Program-made: the position numbers and the translations under genes
From: CAZBSE01 sp964561115
GTDB taxonomy: Bacteria > Actinomycetota > Humimicrobiia > Humimicrobiales > Humimicrobiaceae
Assembly: GCA_964561115.1 (NCBI GenBank)
Contig: CAZLOE010000004.1
Span: forward strand, 1 to 64,000
DNA: 64,000 bases
Reading direction: 5' to 3'
Part shown: piece after piece, positions 43,175-52,417 of the stretch
Numbering within the stretch: the first letter of the stretch is position 1
Layout: the number at the start of each line of letters is the position of its first letter
Notes under the pieces: generated by a model
What the model saw: the letters and a program-made list of their open reading frames with translations, nothing else
Databases searched by the model: none
What the model was told of the DNA's origin: nothing

Positions 43175-44326
43175 ATGAAATATCTTTTAACTGAAGAACA
43201 AAAGATGATAGTGGACATCTGCCGCCAGATAGTGGATGAGAGAATAGTTTCTGTAAGAGCGGAAATGGATGAGAAAGCGATATTCCCTGGGGAGATAATA
43301 AAGGAAATAGCAAAAAGCGACCTTTTCAGATTATTCATGCCCGAAGAATTCGGAGGCATGGGCACAGGTATTTTTGAGATATGCCTTGCTACCGAAGAAT
43401 TAAGCAGGGGTGACCTGAGTGTGGCTACTACTTATGCAGCATCCGGCCTTGGTGCTATACCAATAATGATTTCCGGGAGTGTTGAACAGAAAAAGAAATA
43501 CCTGCCGCAGCTTGCCAGTGGAGAGAAGCTTGCAGCTTTTGGGCTGACGGAGGCAGAAGCAGGAAGTGATGTCGGCAATATAAGGACCACGGCTTTAAAA
43601 GAAAAAGATTTTTATCTCTTGAACGGTACCAAACAGTGGATAACTAACGGCGGGGAAGCTGATATTTATGTTATTTTTGCCATGACCGATCCTAAAAAGG
43701 GAATAAGGGGTGCGAGTGCTATTATAGTAGAAAAAGGGACCCCCGGTTTCGAATTTGGGAAAAAAGAAGATAAACTGGGAATAAGAGCTTCTGCCACAAG
43801 AGAGCTTATTTTTACCGATTGCAGGATACCGGAAGAGAACATACTGGATAAAGAGGGAATGGGTTTTATAATAGCCATGAAGACTTTTGACCAGTCCAGA
43901 CCTGTAGTGGGTGCTCAGGCGGTAGGAGTTGCACAGGCAGCACTTGAAGAGGCTCTGGGTTACTCAAAAGTAAGAAAACAGTTTGGTACTCACATATCTT
44001 CTTTTCAGGCAATACAGCACATGCTGGCAGACATGGCCATAAATATAGAGGCTGCAAGAGCCCTTGTTTATCATGCTGCAAGGGTGATCGACAGTGGAGA
44101 AAAAAATATTTCAAGACTTTCTTCAATGTCAAAGATATTTGCATCCGATATGGCCATCAAGGTAACCAGTGATGCCATCCAGATATTTGGAGGATATGGT
44201 TTTATGAAAGAATATCCCTTAGAGAAGATGATGAGGGATGCAAAAATCACTCAGATCTATGAAGGCACCAATCAGATACTTAGAAATATAATTGCACTTG
44301 ATATGATCAAAAGGGGAGTAATTTAA
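43175..44326 (+). CDS. acyl-CoA dehydrogenase
   Basis: The 383-residue flavoenzyme matches short-chain (butyryl-type) dehydrogenases: FGLTEAEAGSDVGNIRTTA, WITNGGEADIYV, KLGIRASATRELIF, QFGTHISSFQAIQHMLADM and the catalytic Glu at 363 in IYEGTNQILR. It oxidises or reduces acyl-CoA at the alpha-beta bond and passes electrons to ETF. EtfB and EtfA genes follow at once. Exact chain length cannot be told; a reductive role in fermentation with electron bifurcation is possible. Confidence 0.93.
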   Translation: MKYLLTEEQKMIVDICRQIVDERIVSVRAEMDEKAIFPGEIIKEIAKSDLFRLFMPEEFGGMGTGIFEICLATEELSRGDLSVATTYAASGLGAIPIMISGSVEQKKKYLPQLASGEKLAAFGLTEAEAGSDVGNIRTTALKEKDFYLLNGTKQWITNGGEADIYVIFAMTDPKKGIRGASAIIVEKGTPGFEFGKKEDKLGIRASATRELIFTDCRIPEENILDKEGMGFIIAMKTFDQSRPVVGAQAVGVAQAALEEALGYSKVRKQFGTHISSFQAIQHMLADMAINIEAARALVYHAARVIDSGEKNISRLSSMSKIFASDMAIKVTSDAIQIFGGYGFMKEYPLEKMMRDAKITQIYEGTNQILRNIIALDMIKRGVI

Positions 44327-44351
44327 GGAAAGTTCGGGAAGGGTGATCTAA

Positions 44352-45146
44352 ATAAAAATCGTAGTATGTATAAAACAGGTACCTGGTACCACAGAGATAA
44401 GAATCGATCCCAAAACAAATACCCTGGTAAGGGAAGGGGTAGAGAACATAATAAATCCTTTTGATACTTATGCGATAGAAGAAGGAGTGAGAATAAAGGA
44501 GAGGTTTGACAGCGATGAGGTGGAGGTAATAGCTATGACTATGGGTCCACCTCAGTCTGAGGAAATATTGAGGGAAGCTGTATCAGTGGGTGCTGATAGG
44601 GCAATACTTATTTCTGACAGGGTATTTGCCGGAGCTGATACCTGGGCTACTTCCACTACTCTGGCCAGGGCCATTGATAAGATAGAAGAATGCCACCTGG
44701 TCATACTTGGAAAGCAGACTCTTGATGGAGATACGGGCCAGGTCGGACCTGAACTTGCACACAGGCTTAATATGCCTTTTATAGGATATGCCAGCAGTAT
44801 ACCTGAGATCAGCAGGAATAAAATGAAGGTAAAGCGGCTTATGGAAGATAGATATGAGACTTTTGAGATAAATCTGCCTGCTGCAATATCTGTAGTAAAA
44901 GACATCAATACCCCAAGAGTACCTTCTCTGCGTGGAAAAATGAAAGCAAAAAACCTGCAAATACCTGTATGGGATGCAGCCCAGTTGGGAACAAAGGAAG
45001 ATGAAGTAGGTCTTTCCGGGTCTTATACCCAGGTGGTAAAGATCTTTACCCCTGATATAAAGCACGAGATAAGGATACTTGAAGGCAGTACTGGGGAGCA
45101 GGTAGAACAGCTTTACAAAGAGCTTAAAGAATTAAATGTGATTTAG
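44352..45146 (+). CDS. etfB: electron transfer flavoprotein beta subunit, apparent ATA start
   Basis: The N terminus of EtfB (KIVVCIKQVPGTTEIRIDP) is encoded directly after an ATA at 44352. The codon before it is TAA (44349-44351), and the first GTG in frame is at 44487, which would delete 45 conserved residues. GGGAAGGGTGATC (44336-44348) is a near match to the full anti-Shine-Dalgarno complement, ideally spaced for 44352. So ATA is probably the initiation codon, giving 264 residues, the normal length. Other landmarks: MGPPQSEEILREA, GADRAILISDRVFAGADTWA, LGKQTLDGDTGQVGPELA. It partners EtfA downstream. Confidence 0.88.
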   Translation: MKIVVCIKQVPGTTEIRIDPKTNTLVREGVENIINPFDTYAIEEGVRIKERFDSDEVEVIAMTMGPPQSEEILREAVSVGADRAILISDRVFAGADTWATSTTLARAIDKIEECHLVILGKQTLDGDTGQVGPELAHRLNMPFIGYASSIPEISRNKMKVKRLMEDRYETFEINLPAAISVVKDINTPRVPSLRGKMKAKNLQIPVWDAAQLGTKEDEVGLSGSYTQVVKIFTPDIKHEIRILEGSTGEQVEQLYKELKELNVI

Positions 45147-45163
45147 GATAGAAACTACTTTTT

Positions 45164-46369
45164 ATGGAAATTAGGGTAAACGAGAAAACATGCACCGGAT
45201 GCGGCCTCTGCAAAAAAGCCTGTATCTATGATGCTGTTGAAATAATAGACGGCACAGCAGTGATTAATGAAAATTGCGTGTTCTGTGGAGCCTGTATCGA
45301 TGTCTGTAAATTTGATTCTATAGAGATTTCAGGTCTTGCTGAAGAAAAAAAAGATTTTTCAGATTACAGCGGAGTATGCGTATATCTTGAAGCAAGCGGC
45401 GGCAGGATAGTGGATGTAGGTCTTGAGCTTGTCAGTGAAGGCAAAAAACTTGCCGATCAGTTGAAAGTCCAGTTATCCGCAGTTGCTATAGGAAGCGGTA
45501 TTAAAGAAAGTGCGCAGGAGGCATTCAAATACGGGCTGGAAAGGCTGTATCTTCTGGATAGTCCTGTTTTTTCTCAGAATTTAGATGATATTTATGCCAA
45601 AGCTTTGGTGCAGATAATAGCCAGATATAAGCCTGAAATATTTCTTGCAGGAGCAACTTGGTTTGGAAGGACCCTTATTCCAAAAGTAGCTGCCGTATTA
45701 AAAACCGGTCTTACCGCTGATTGTACCAGGCTGGAAATAGATAAAGAAAAGAAGATACTTCTCCAGACCAGACCGACTTTTGGCGGTAACATTCTGGCGA
45801 CTATTATCACAAGGAACGCAAGACCACAGATGGCAACAGTAAGACCTCATGTAATGGAGAAGAAGAAGATTGAAGAAAGCGGAGAAGATTACGGGGAAAG
45901 AATAGAATACATAGATATTGATGAGTCTAAGTTTAAGACTAAATACAAGCTTATCGGAACGGAAAAAGAGCAGGATGGAAATATAAATATTACTGATTAT
46001 GATGTGGTTGTTTCCGGCGGCAGGGGATTAGGAGGTAGCGAAAAATTCTCCATGCTGGCCGAACTTGCGGATCTGCTGGGAGGAGTAGTGGGAGCATCAA
46101 GGGCAGCAGTTGATTCGGGCTGGATATCCTACCCGCATCAGGTAGGTCAGACAGGAAAAACTGTTAATCCCAAGCTGTATATTGCCTGTGGAATATCAGG
46201 AGCGATCCAGCATCTTGCCGGTATGCAGACGTCGGACATAATAATTGCTATAAACAAGGACCCAAGTGCGCCCATTTTTAAGGTTGCCAATTACGGCATT
46301 GTTGGAGATATTTTTGAAGTAGCCCCTATGCTGATAAAGAGGATAACCAGCGGAAAGCCGCTGGTATAA
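45164..46369 (+). CDS. etfA: electron transfer flavoprotein alpha subunit with N-terminal 2[4Fe-4S] ferredoxin domain
   Basis: The first ~60 residues hold two clusters (CTGCGLCKKAC and CVFCGACIDVC). Then follow the EtfA domain (GLERLYLLDSPVF, LAGATWFGRTLIPKVA) and the FAD-binding C terminus (SGGRGLGGSEKFSMLAELAD, YPHQVGQTGKTVNPKLYIAC). Ferredoxin-fused EtfA is known from clostridial complexes such as caffeyl-CoA reductase and lactate dehydrogenase, where ETF bifurcates electrons to ferredoxin. With the upstream acyl-CoA dehydrogenase and EtfB, such a complex is plausible here but not shown. Confidence 0.93.
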   Translation: MEIRVNEKTCTGCGLCKKACIYDAVEIIDGTAVINENCVFCGACIDVCKFDSIEISGLAEEKKDFSDYSGVCVYLEASGGRIVDVGLELVSEGKKLADQLKVQLSAVAIGSGIKESAQEAFKYGLERLYLLDSPVFSQNLDDIYAKALVQIIARYKPEIFLAGATWFGRTLIPKVAAVLKTGLTADCTRLEIDKEKKILLQTRPTFGGNILATIITRNARPQMATVRPHVMEKKKIEESGEDYGERIEYIDIDESKFKTKYKLIGTEKEQDGNINITDYDVVVSGGRGLGGSEKFSMLAELADLLGGVVGASRAAVDSGWISYPHQVGQTGKTVNPKLYIACGISGAIQHLAGMQTSDIIIAINKDPSAPIFKVANYGIVGDIFEVAPMLIKRITSGKPLV

Positions 46370-46372
46370 AAC

Positions 46373-46654
46373 TTATTCTTTACCGCCTGATTCATCCTTA
46401 ATAGCAGTTATCATCTGGATATTTTCTACATTTAAAAAAACAATATCATATTTACCGCTGATATTTACGCTGTCTTTTATTCCCTTTTCAAGAGGATACA
46501 CTGTAGTATCTGTTACCGGAATGAATTTGTTAGACTGGGACCTTATAAAATCTATGATTCTGCTACCCGGCATAATATGTATATGACCGATCACTATAGA
46601 AGAGTTAGTCTTTATCTTAACATTTATTTCTTCTTTTGATACTTCTAATGACAT
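46373..46654 (-). CDS. small uncharacterised protein
   Basis: The 93-residue protein is mostly beta-strand in pattern, with VIGHIHIMPGSRIIDFIRSQ in the first half and FIPVTDTTVYPLE followed by YDIVFLNVENIQMI in the second. There is no signal peptide or membrane segment. I do not recognise a function. It is convergent with etfA (three bases apart) and runs alone on the minus strand upstream of the PAS-GGDEF gene. Coding pattern and clean start (ATG 46654) support a real gene. Confidence 0.65.
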   Translation of the reverse strand: MSLEVSKEEINVKIKTNSSIVIGHIHIMPGSRIIDFIRSQSNKFIPVTDTTVYPLEKGIKDSVNISGKYDIVFLNVENIQMITAIKDESGGKE

Positions 46655-46830
46655 GCTACAAATATACCATGATTAATTAAAAAATTTAACATATTGTTTG
46701 GTAAATTTAAAATTCTTGATTTTGGTTTGATATTGCTAAATATGGATTTGCTTATTGATGGATGTATTTAACATTATATTATTTTATGTTATATTAATTC
46801 AAATCAATAAAAATTTATATCAGGTTGGAA

Positions 46831-48084
46831 ATGAAAGAAAACAAAAAATCAGATGTCAATGAATCAGATATGATGAATGCTCTTATGGATTACATCACTG
46901 ACAGTATATATTTCAAAGATCTGAAAAGCAGATGTATCAGAATCAATAAAGATTGTGCAAGAAAATTTAGGATTAAAGATCCAGATGATGCAATAGGAAA
47001 AACCGATTTTGATTTCTTTTCCAAAGAACATGCGAGGCAGGCTTATAAAGATGAACAGCGTATAATTGAGACAAAAAAACCCATTGTAAATATTGAAGAA
47101 AAGGAAACCTGGCAGGGGAAAGAGGATAGGTGGGTATCAACGACAAAGATGCCCTTTTACAATAAAAAGGGTGAGATAATAGGGACTTTTGGTATATCCA
47201 GAGATATAACAGAAAAGAAAAAGACAGAAGAGGAAATCAAAGAAAGCAGATCTAAAATTGAGGCGATCCTTCATTCTACCCTGGACGGTATTTATGCAAC
47301 TGATAAGCAGGGAAAGATTTTAATGTATAATAACAGGTTCCTATCACTATGGAAAATCTCAAAAGGACTTATTAAGCCAGAAGCAGATGATAAAATACTG
47401 GATATTATTAATGATCAAGTTGCAGACCAGAAAAAATTCCTAAAAAGGATCCAAGAACTTTATGATTCAGAAGAGGACAGAGTTGATATTATTGTGCTAA
47501 AAGATGGAAGATTTTTTGAGCGCTCATCAGCTCCTCTAAAGAGGGATGATAAAGTAATAGGAAGAGTATGGACTTTCAGGGATATAACCGAACAGAAGAG
47601 GGCGGAAGAGAAAATATGGTATCTTTCTTTTCATGATAAATTAACCGGGCTTTATAACCGTGCTTTTTTTGAAGAGGAACTAAAAAGACTTAATACAAAG
47701 CGGCAGCTGCCCTTAAGTATTATTTTTTGCGATCTAAACGGATTAAAAGAAATGAATGATAATTTTGGCTACGAAAGGGGAGATCTGCTGCTCCGAAAAT
47801 TTGCAGATGTATTGAAAAGCTGCTTCAGGAACGAGGATGTGGTGGTAAGATGGGGCGGTGATGAATTTATTATGGTTTTACCAAATACAGATGAAATAGA
47901 TGTAGAAAATGTTACAAAAAGGATACGGGGGAAATGCCAGCAGAACAGTAAACCTAATCTGCTGATGAGTGCTGCTATCGGGTCTGCCATAAAAACCAAG
48001 GAATCGCAGAATATTGATCTAGTAGTAAATAACGCTGAAAAAAGAATGATTGCTAATAAAAGAGATATGAAAGACGTAAGGTAA
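46831..48084 (+). CDS. PAS-PAS-GGDEF diguanylate cyclase
   Basis: A protein of about 417 residues without membrane segments. Two PAS domains come first (about 12-130, with SIYFKDLKSRCIRINKDCAR and GTFGISRDITEKKK; and 145-255), then a GGDEF domain from about 265. The active site RWGGDEF is intact, and RxxD (RNED) lies five residues upstream as a c-di-GMP inhibition site. It should make c-di-GMP in response to a ligand or redox signal. TTG 46825 is also possible; ATG 46831 is better spaced from AGG. Confidence 0.9.
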   Translation: MKENKKSDVNESDMMNALMDYITDSIYFKDLKSRCIRINKDCARKFRIKDPDDAIGKTDFDFFSKEHARQAYKDEQRIIETKKPIVNIEEKETWQGKEDRWVSTTKMPFYNKKGEIIGTFGISRDITEKKKTEEEIKESRSKIEAILHSTLDGIYATDKQGKILMYNNRFLSLWKISKGLIKPEADDKILDIINDQVADQKKFLKRIQELYDSEEDRVDIIVLKDGRFFERSSAPLKRDDKVIGRVWTFRDITEQKRAEEKIWYLSFHDKLTGLYNRAFFEEELKRLNTKRQLPLSIIFCDLNGLKEMNDNFGYERGDLLLRKFADVLKSCFRNEDVVVRWGGDEFIMVLPNTDEIDVENVTKRIRGKCQQNSKPNLLMSAAIGSAIKTKESQNIDLVVNNAEKRMIANKRDMKDVR

Positions 48085-48096
48085 ACCTCTTTTTAA

Positions 48097-48759
48097 TCAG
48101 CTAAATTTAAGTTTCTTTTCTATTTTTTTAAATATAGTCTTAAAATCTTTTGTCCGCGAGTAATATTCATAATCTGTTTCAAAATCAAACAGTATTTTTG
48201 ACAGGAGAGTTTCTCTTTCTACATCTCTACCCAGTATTATTTTAATTGATGTTGATTTTCCGCTGTAGGAGGCAAAATCACCTTTAATCAGATTTGCATT
48301 TAAACCTATACCTATAATTAAATAAGTTATATCTGCGATTTTTTCAACTTCGGTTAGAATTCCGCCCAACTTTAGTTTTTTATGGTATATATCATTAGGC
48401 CATTTTATAGCTGCATTTATGCCATAATCTCTATCCAGTATATTTACTATTGAATATGCTGCAATTAATGTGACCTCCATGAGGTCTTTTGATTCAAGGC
48501 TGGTTTTAATTATTATGGTAAACCAGAGTCCACCCGAAGGTGATATCCATTCTCTTTCCAATCTGCCCTTTCCCTTTTTTTGAGTCTCAGCCAGCACGAC
48601 TGTTCCCTCCAGGCTATCACTTAGGTTTTCTCCTCTTTTTCTTATAAGTTCAGAAGCGTAACTATTGGTGGAGTCGGTTTTATCTAAATAAATAAGTTTT
48701 TTTCCAATATAATCGGTTGTAAGAGATTTATAATATTTATCTAAAATAAAATTTTTCAT
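48097..48759 (-). CDS. birA: biotin-[acetyl-CoA-carboxylase] ligase, single domain
   Basis: The 220-residue ligase lacks the N-terminal DNA-binding helix-turn-helix of bifunctional BirA. It shows KGKGRLEREWISPSGGLWFT for biotinyl-AMP binding, IKWPNDIYHKKLKLGGILTE and GIGLNANL. It attaches biotin to the carrier lysine of the AccB fusion. It lies between the PAS-GGDEF gene (convergent) and the fab operon (divergent). Confidence 0.92.
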   Translation of the reverse strand: MKNFILDKYYKSLTTDYIGKKLIYLDKTDSTNSYASELIRKRGENLSDSLEGTVVLAETQKKGKGRLEREWISPSGGLWFTIIIKTSLESKDLMEVTLIAAYSIVNILDRDYGINAAIKWPNDIYHKKLKLGGILTEVEKIADITYLIIGIGLNANLIKGDFASYSGKSTSIKIILGRDVERETLLSKILFDFETDYEYYSRTKDFKTIFKKIEKKLKFS

Positions 48760-48926
48760 ATGCAGACCGGAGTTTATTTTAAAATTTTATTATTTTAAAT
48801 TGTATTACAAATAAGGTTTAAAAAGAAAGTCTTTATATGAAACTATAAAAGTATAGCTCCGTCTATCTTAAAGCTACAGAATTCTATTTTCTACCATTAA
48901 GTTTTTAATAGGAAAGGATTATAATT

Positions 48927-49355
48927 ATGAAAGAGATGGGCAGAGAAGATATTGAAAATATTATTCCTCACAGGGAGCCCTTTCTTTTAATCGATAAAGT
49001 TATAGATACTGAACCTGCAAAAAGGATTAAGGCTATAAAATATGTCAGGCGGGAGGAATATTATTTCAAGGGTCATTTTCCTTCTGACCCCATTATGCCC
49101 GGAGTCCTGATAGTAGAGGCTATTGCCCAGGCAGGAGCGGTTTCATTACTTATGCTGCCTGAGAATAAGGGTAAATTAGTATTGTTTGCAGGTATAGATA
49201 AAGCAAGATTTAAAAAAATAGTAAGACCCGGTGATGAGCTGGTAATAGAGGTAGAAATGGAAAATTTCAGAAGAAACATTGGAAAGGCAAAAGGCAGAGC
49301 TATGGTTGGTGGTGATATTGCCTGTACCGTAGATATAATGTTTGCTCTGGATTAG
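48927..49355 (+). CDS. fabZ: 3-hydroxyacyl-ACP dehydratase
   Basis: The 142-residue hot-dog protein has IIPHREPFLLIDKV near the start, the active-site His in KGHFPSDPIMPGVLIVEA with the catalytic Glu, and GIDKARFKKIVRPGDEL. It dehydrates 3-hydroxyacyl-ACP in type II fatty-acid synthesis. It is the first gene of the fabZ-fabD-fabG-fabF-accD-accA run. Confidence 0.95.
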   Translation: MKEMGREDIENIIPHREPFLLIDKVIDTEPAKRIKAIKYVRREEYYFKGHFPSDPIMPGVLIVEAIAQAGAVSLLMLPENKGKLVLFAGIDKARFKKIVRPGDELVIEVEMENFRRNIGKAKGRAMVGGDIACTVDIMFALD

Positions 49356-49368
49356 AAAGGTTTTTCAA

Positions 49369-50379
49369 TTGGATTATAGAAGAAATAAAAATACTAAAAA
49401 TATGAATGAAATTGCCTTAATGTTTCCCGGTCAGGGTTCTCAGTACGCGACTATGGGAATAGATTTTCTGGAAGCCAACAGCGAATACAAAAAATATTTT
49501 GAGGTTTCAAGTGAGGTCATGGGAAAGGATATAATAAAGATCATTAAAGGTAAAAACAGTAAGAATTTACTTAATAATACCAGGTTTAGTCAAATCTCTA
49601 TTTATTGTCTGAGTTGTGCTTTAAATGATTATATAATGCAGGAACTTTCTTTAAATAAAACTCTTATCGGTACTGTATTGGGACACAGCCTTGGAGAGTA
49701 CAGTGCGCTTTACAGTAGCGGAGCTTACAGCTTTGAACAGGGGGCAGAGCTGGTCGGATACAGGGGTAAATGTATGTGCCAGGCCAATCGTAGTATAAAA
49801 GGAATGATGGTTGCTGTTTTGGGAGCGCAGATAGGTTTTATTGAAGATGTTTTAAAAGATTTTAAGGGAAGTGTTTTTATTGCCAATTATAATGATTACT
49901 CACAGATTATAATAAGCGGATATAAAGATGCAGTTAAAGATGCGATAAAAAGTCTAAAAGAAAGAGGAATAAAAAGAATAATACCCCTTAAAGTAAGTGT
50001 AGCATCACACTGCCCACTGATGAAGGAAGTCTCAGATAAGCTGAGGACGTTTATTGATAAGAATATAGAAATTATGGATTTGAGTCTTCCTTTCTTTTCA
50101 ACTACCGAGGTAGCTTATAGAAATAGACACGACATCGCAAAAGTTTTAACCTGCCAGCTGACAGATTCCATAAGATGGGTGGATAGTATAGAGTATCTAC
50201 TTAATATGAATATGGGCATTTTTATAGAAGTCGGTCCTGGGAAGGTCTTATCAGGTCTGGTCAAAAGGATAGCTGGGGTAAAAGGCAGGGAAGTTTTAAT
50301 ATTAAATACTGATAAAATGGAGGACATTGAGAATCTGAAGAGGTCACTTAGGAAAGAAGGAATAATTAGTGAAGCTTAA
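49369..50379 (+). CDS. fabD: malonyl-CoA:ACP transacylase
   Basis: The protein of about 336 residues has the transacylase core: LMFPGQGSQYATMG, the nucleophile Ser in GHSLGEYSAL, the Arg-containing GYRGKCMCQ, the catalytic His in SVASHCPLM and the closing EVGPGKVLSGL. It loads malonyl groups on ACP. Start is uncertain: TTG 49369 follows GAAAGG at good spacing and gives a short extension; ATG 49402 matches the family start but has no ribosome site. No acpP gene is adjacent. It overlaps fabG by eleven bases. Confidence 0.92.
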   Translation: MDYRRNKNTKNMNEIALMFPGQGSQYATMGIDFLEANSEYKKYFEVSSEVMGKDIIKIIKGKNSKNLLNNTRFSQISIYCLSCALNDYIMQELSLNKTLIGTVLGHSLGEYSALYSSGAYSFEQGAELVGYRGKCMCQANRSIKGMMVAVLGAQIGFIEDVLKDFKGSVFIANYNDYSQIIISGYKDAVKDAIKSLKERGIKRIIPLKVSVASHCPLMKEVSDKLRTFIDKNIEIMDLSLPFFSTTEVAYRNRHDIAKVLTCQLTDSIRWVDSIEYLLNMNMGIFIEVGPGKVLSGLVKRIAGVKGREVLILNTDKMEDIENLKRSLRKEGIISEA

Positions 50380-51115
50380 GGATAAAGTTGCTGTAGTAAC
50401 AGGCGGCGCCAGGGGTATAGGAAGAGAGATAAGTGGTACTTTTCTTAAAGAAGGTGCTGTAGTATATATTTTTGATGTTGACCGCGGGCAAGGGGATAAG
50501 ACTGTAAGAGAATTTAAATCAGTTTACGGTAAAAATAAAATAAACTTTTTGGAAGTAGACATCACCAATGAAGAAAACGTAGAGAGTTCCATAGAAAAAA
50601 TCATAGGTATAGAAGAGGGAATTGATATTCTTGTCAACAATGCAGGGATCACAAGGGATAATCTAATACTTCGAATGAGTCTTGAGGATTGGCAAAAAGT
50701 AATTGATATAAATCTGACGGGAGCCTTTATATGTTCTAAATATGTAGTTAAGAACATGGTCAAGAAAAGGAGTGGAAAAATAATAAATATATCTTCAATA
50801 GTAGGTGTCCACGGTAATGCAGGTCAAAGTAATTACTCATCATCAAAAGCAGGGATAATAGGGCTTACCAAGACTCTGGCAAGAGAACTTGCAGGTAGAA
50901 ACATCCTGGTAAATACTATTGCACCGGGTTATATAGAAACTGAGATGACTGAAAGGCTGAGTGATAAAGTAAAGGAAAAATTGATGGAGCAAATTCCTAT
51001 AAGAAGGCTTGGAAGTGTAAAAGATGTAGCAAAGACCGTACTTTTTTTAGCCAGCGATGACTCAAATTATATAACCGGTACTGTGATAAGTTTAGACGGC
51101 GGGATGGGTATTTAA
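50369..51115 (+). CDS. fabG: 3-oxoacyl-ACP reductase
   Basis: This is a 248-residue short-chain dehydrogenase with VTGGARGIGREI for NADPH, NNAGITRDNLILRM, the catalytic Ser (INISSIVG) and Tyr-x3-Lys (NYSSSKAG), and the C-terminal YITGTVISLDGGMGI typical of FabG. It reduces 3-oxoacyl-ACP. GTG start inside fabD suggests translational coupling. Confidence 0.95.
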   Translation: MKLKDKVAVVTGGARGIGREISGTFLKEGAVVYIFDVDRGQGDKTVREFKSVYGKNKINFLEVDITNEENVESSIEKIIGIEEGIDILVNNAGITRDNLILRMSLEDWQKVIDINLTGAFICSKYVVKNMVKKRSGKIINISSIVGVHGNAGQSNYSSSKAGIIGLTKTLARELAGRNILVNTIAPGYIETEMTERLSDKVKEKLMEQIPIRRLGSVKDVAKTVLFLASDDSNYITGTVISLDGGMGI

Positions 51116-51151
51116 TACAAAAGACAGCGTTTTTATATAAGAGAATAATCA

Positions 51152-52405
51152 ATGAAGCAAAAAAATAGATGCAGAAGAGTAGTTGTAACCGGATTAGGAG
51201 TGATGTCGGCATTAGGGCTTGAAGTCGGCAAGTTCTGGGCAAATCTGCTATCAGGGAAATCAGGTATAAGCAGAATTGACAGATTTGATGTTGAAAAGAT
51301 AAGTTCAAAAATAGCCTCACAGGTAAGGGATTTTAAACCTGAAGATTATTTTGATTTAAAACAGGCAAAAAGAATGGACAGATTTGCTCAATTTGCAGTT
51401 GCCGCGTCCTTGGATGCTATAAAAGAAAGTGGTCTTAAGATCAATTCTGGAAATGAACACGAAGTAGGGGTTTATATAGGCAGTGGAGTGGGCGGACTTA
51501 TGACACTGGAGATACAACATGAGAGGCTTCTGACTAAAGGTGCAGATAGAGTGAGTCCTTTCCTTATTCCTATGATGATATGTAATATGGCATCCGCTCA
51601 GGTTTCTATAATGTGTAGAGCTAAAGGACCGATAGGCGCTTCTACTACAGCATGTGCTGCAGGTTCTAACGCCATAGGCGATGCCTTTGAAATAATAAAA
51701 AGGGGCGACGCAGAGGTTATGATTGCTGGCGGAAGCGAAGCGGCTGTTACTCCGATAGGGATGGCAGGATTTTCCAATATGCAGGCTCTTTCTACCAGAA
51801 ATGATGAGCCCGAGAAAGCTTCTAGGCCTTTTGACCGGGACAGAGATGGTTTTGTAATGGGAGAGGGCTGCGGTATACTGATCTTAGAGGAGCTCTCACA
51901 TGCTTTGAAAAGAAATGCAGCAGTATATTGCGAAATATTTGGATACGGACTTTCGGGAGAAGCCTATCATATAACTGCTCTTGAAGAATCAGGCGCAAAT
52001 GTGGCAAGGTGTTTAAGAAATTGTTTGGATGAAGGGGATGTAGCCCTGGAAGAAGTGGATCATATTAATGCTCATGGGACGTCAACTCCTCTAAATGATG
52101 TTATTGAAAGTAATGCAATTAAAAGATGTTTTGGTAAATATGCATATAATATCAATATAAATTCAACCAAATCAATGACCGGGCACTGCCTGGGCGCATC
52201 AGGTGCAATTGAAGCTATAGCTTCAATAATGGCTCTAAAAAATAATGTAATCCCCCCTACTATAAATCTTGACAATCCGGATGAGCAGTGTGATTTAAAT
52301 TATACTGCAAAGGTGAGCCAGAAAAGGGAAATTGGAGTCGCGCTTTCCAATTCAATGGGGTTCGGGGGTCATAACGTTACTCTGGGATTTAAAAAGTATC
52401 TATAG
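51152..52405 (+). CDS. fabF: 3-oxoacyl-ACP synthase II
   Basis: The 417-residue condensing enzyme shows RVVVTGLGVMSALG at the start, the nucleophile Cys in TTACAAGSNAIGDA, the first His in NAHGTSTPLND and second in MTGHCLGASGAIEA, and the final NSMGFGGHNVTLGF. It elongates acyl-ACP with malonyl-ACP. No fabH or enoyl reductase is seen in this cluster, so those steps are encoded elsewhere. Confidence 0.96.
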   Translation: MKQKNRCRRVVVTGLGVMSALGLEVGKFWANLLSGKSGISRIDRFDVEKISSKIASQVRDFKPEDYFDLKQAKRMDRFAQFAVAASLDAIKESGLKINSGNEHEVGVYIGSGVGGLMTLEIQHERLLTKGADRVSPFLIPMMICNMASAQVSIMCRAKGPIGASTTACAAGSNAIGDAFEIIKRGDAEVMIAGGSEAAVTPIGMAGFSNMQALSTRNDEPEKASRPFDRDRDGFVMGEGCGILILEELSHALKRNAAVYCEIFGYGLSGEAYHITALEESGANVARCLRNCLDEGDVALEEVDHINAHGTSTPLNDVIESNAIKRCFGKYAYNININSTKSMTGHCLGASGAIEAIASIMALKNNVIPPTINLDNPDEQCDLNYTAKVSQKREIGVALSNSMGFGGHNVTLGFKKYL

Positions 52406-52417
52406 CTGGGAAGGCAA

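Noticed and set aside
44487..45146. EtfB starting at GTG 44487
   Set aside because: This would lose 45 conserved N-terminal residues, while a strong ribosome site sits upstream of the ATA at 44352.
48760..48926. FapR-type operator ahead of the fab operon
   Set aside because: No TTAGTACC-type inverted repeat could be found by eye.
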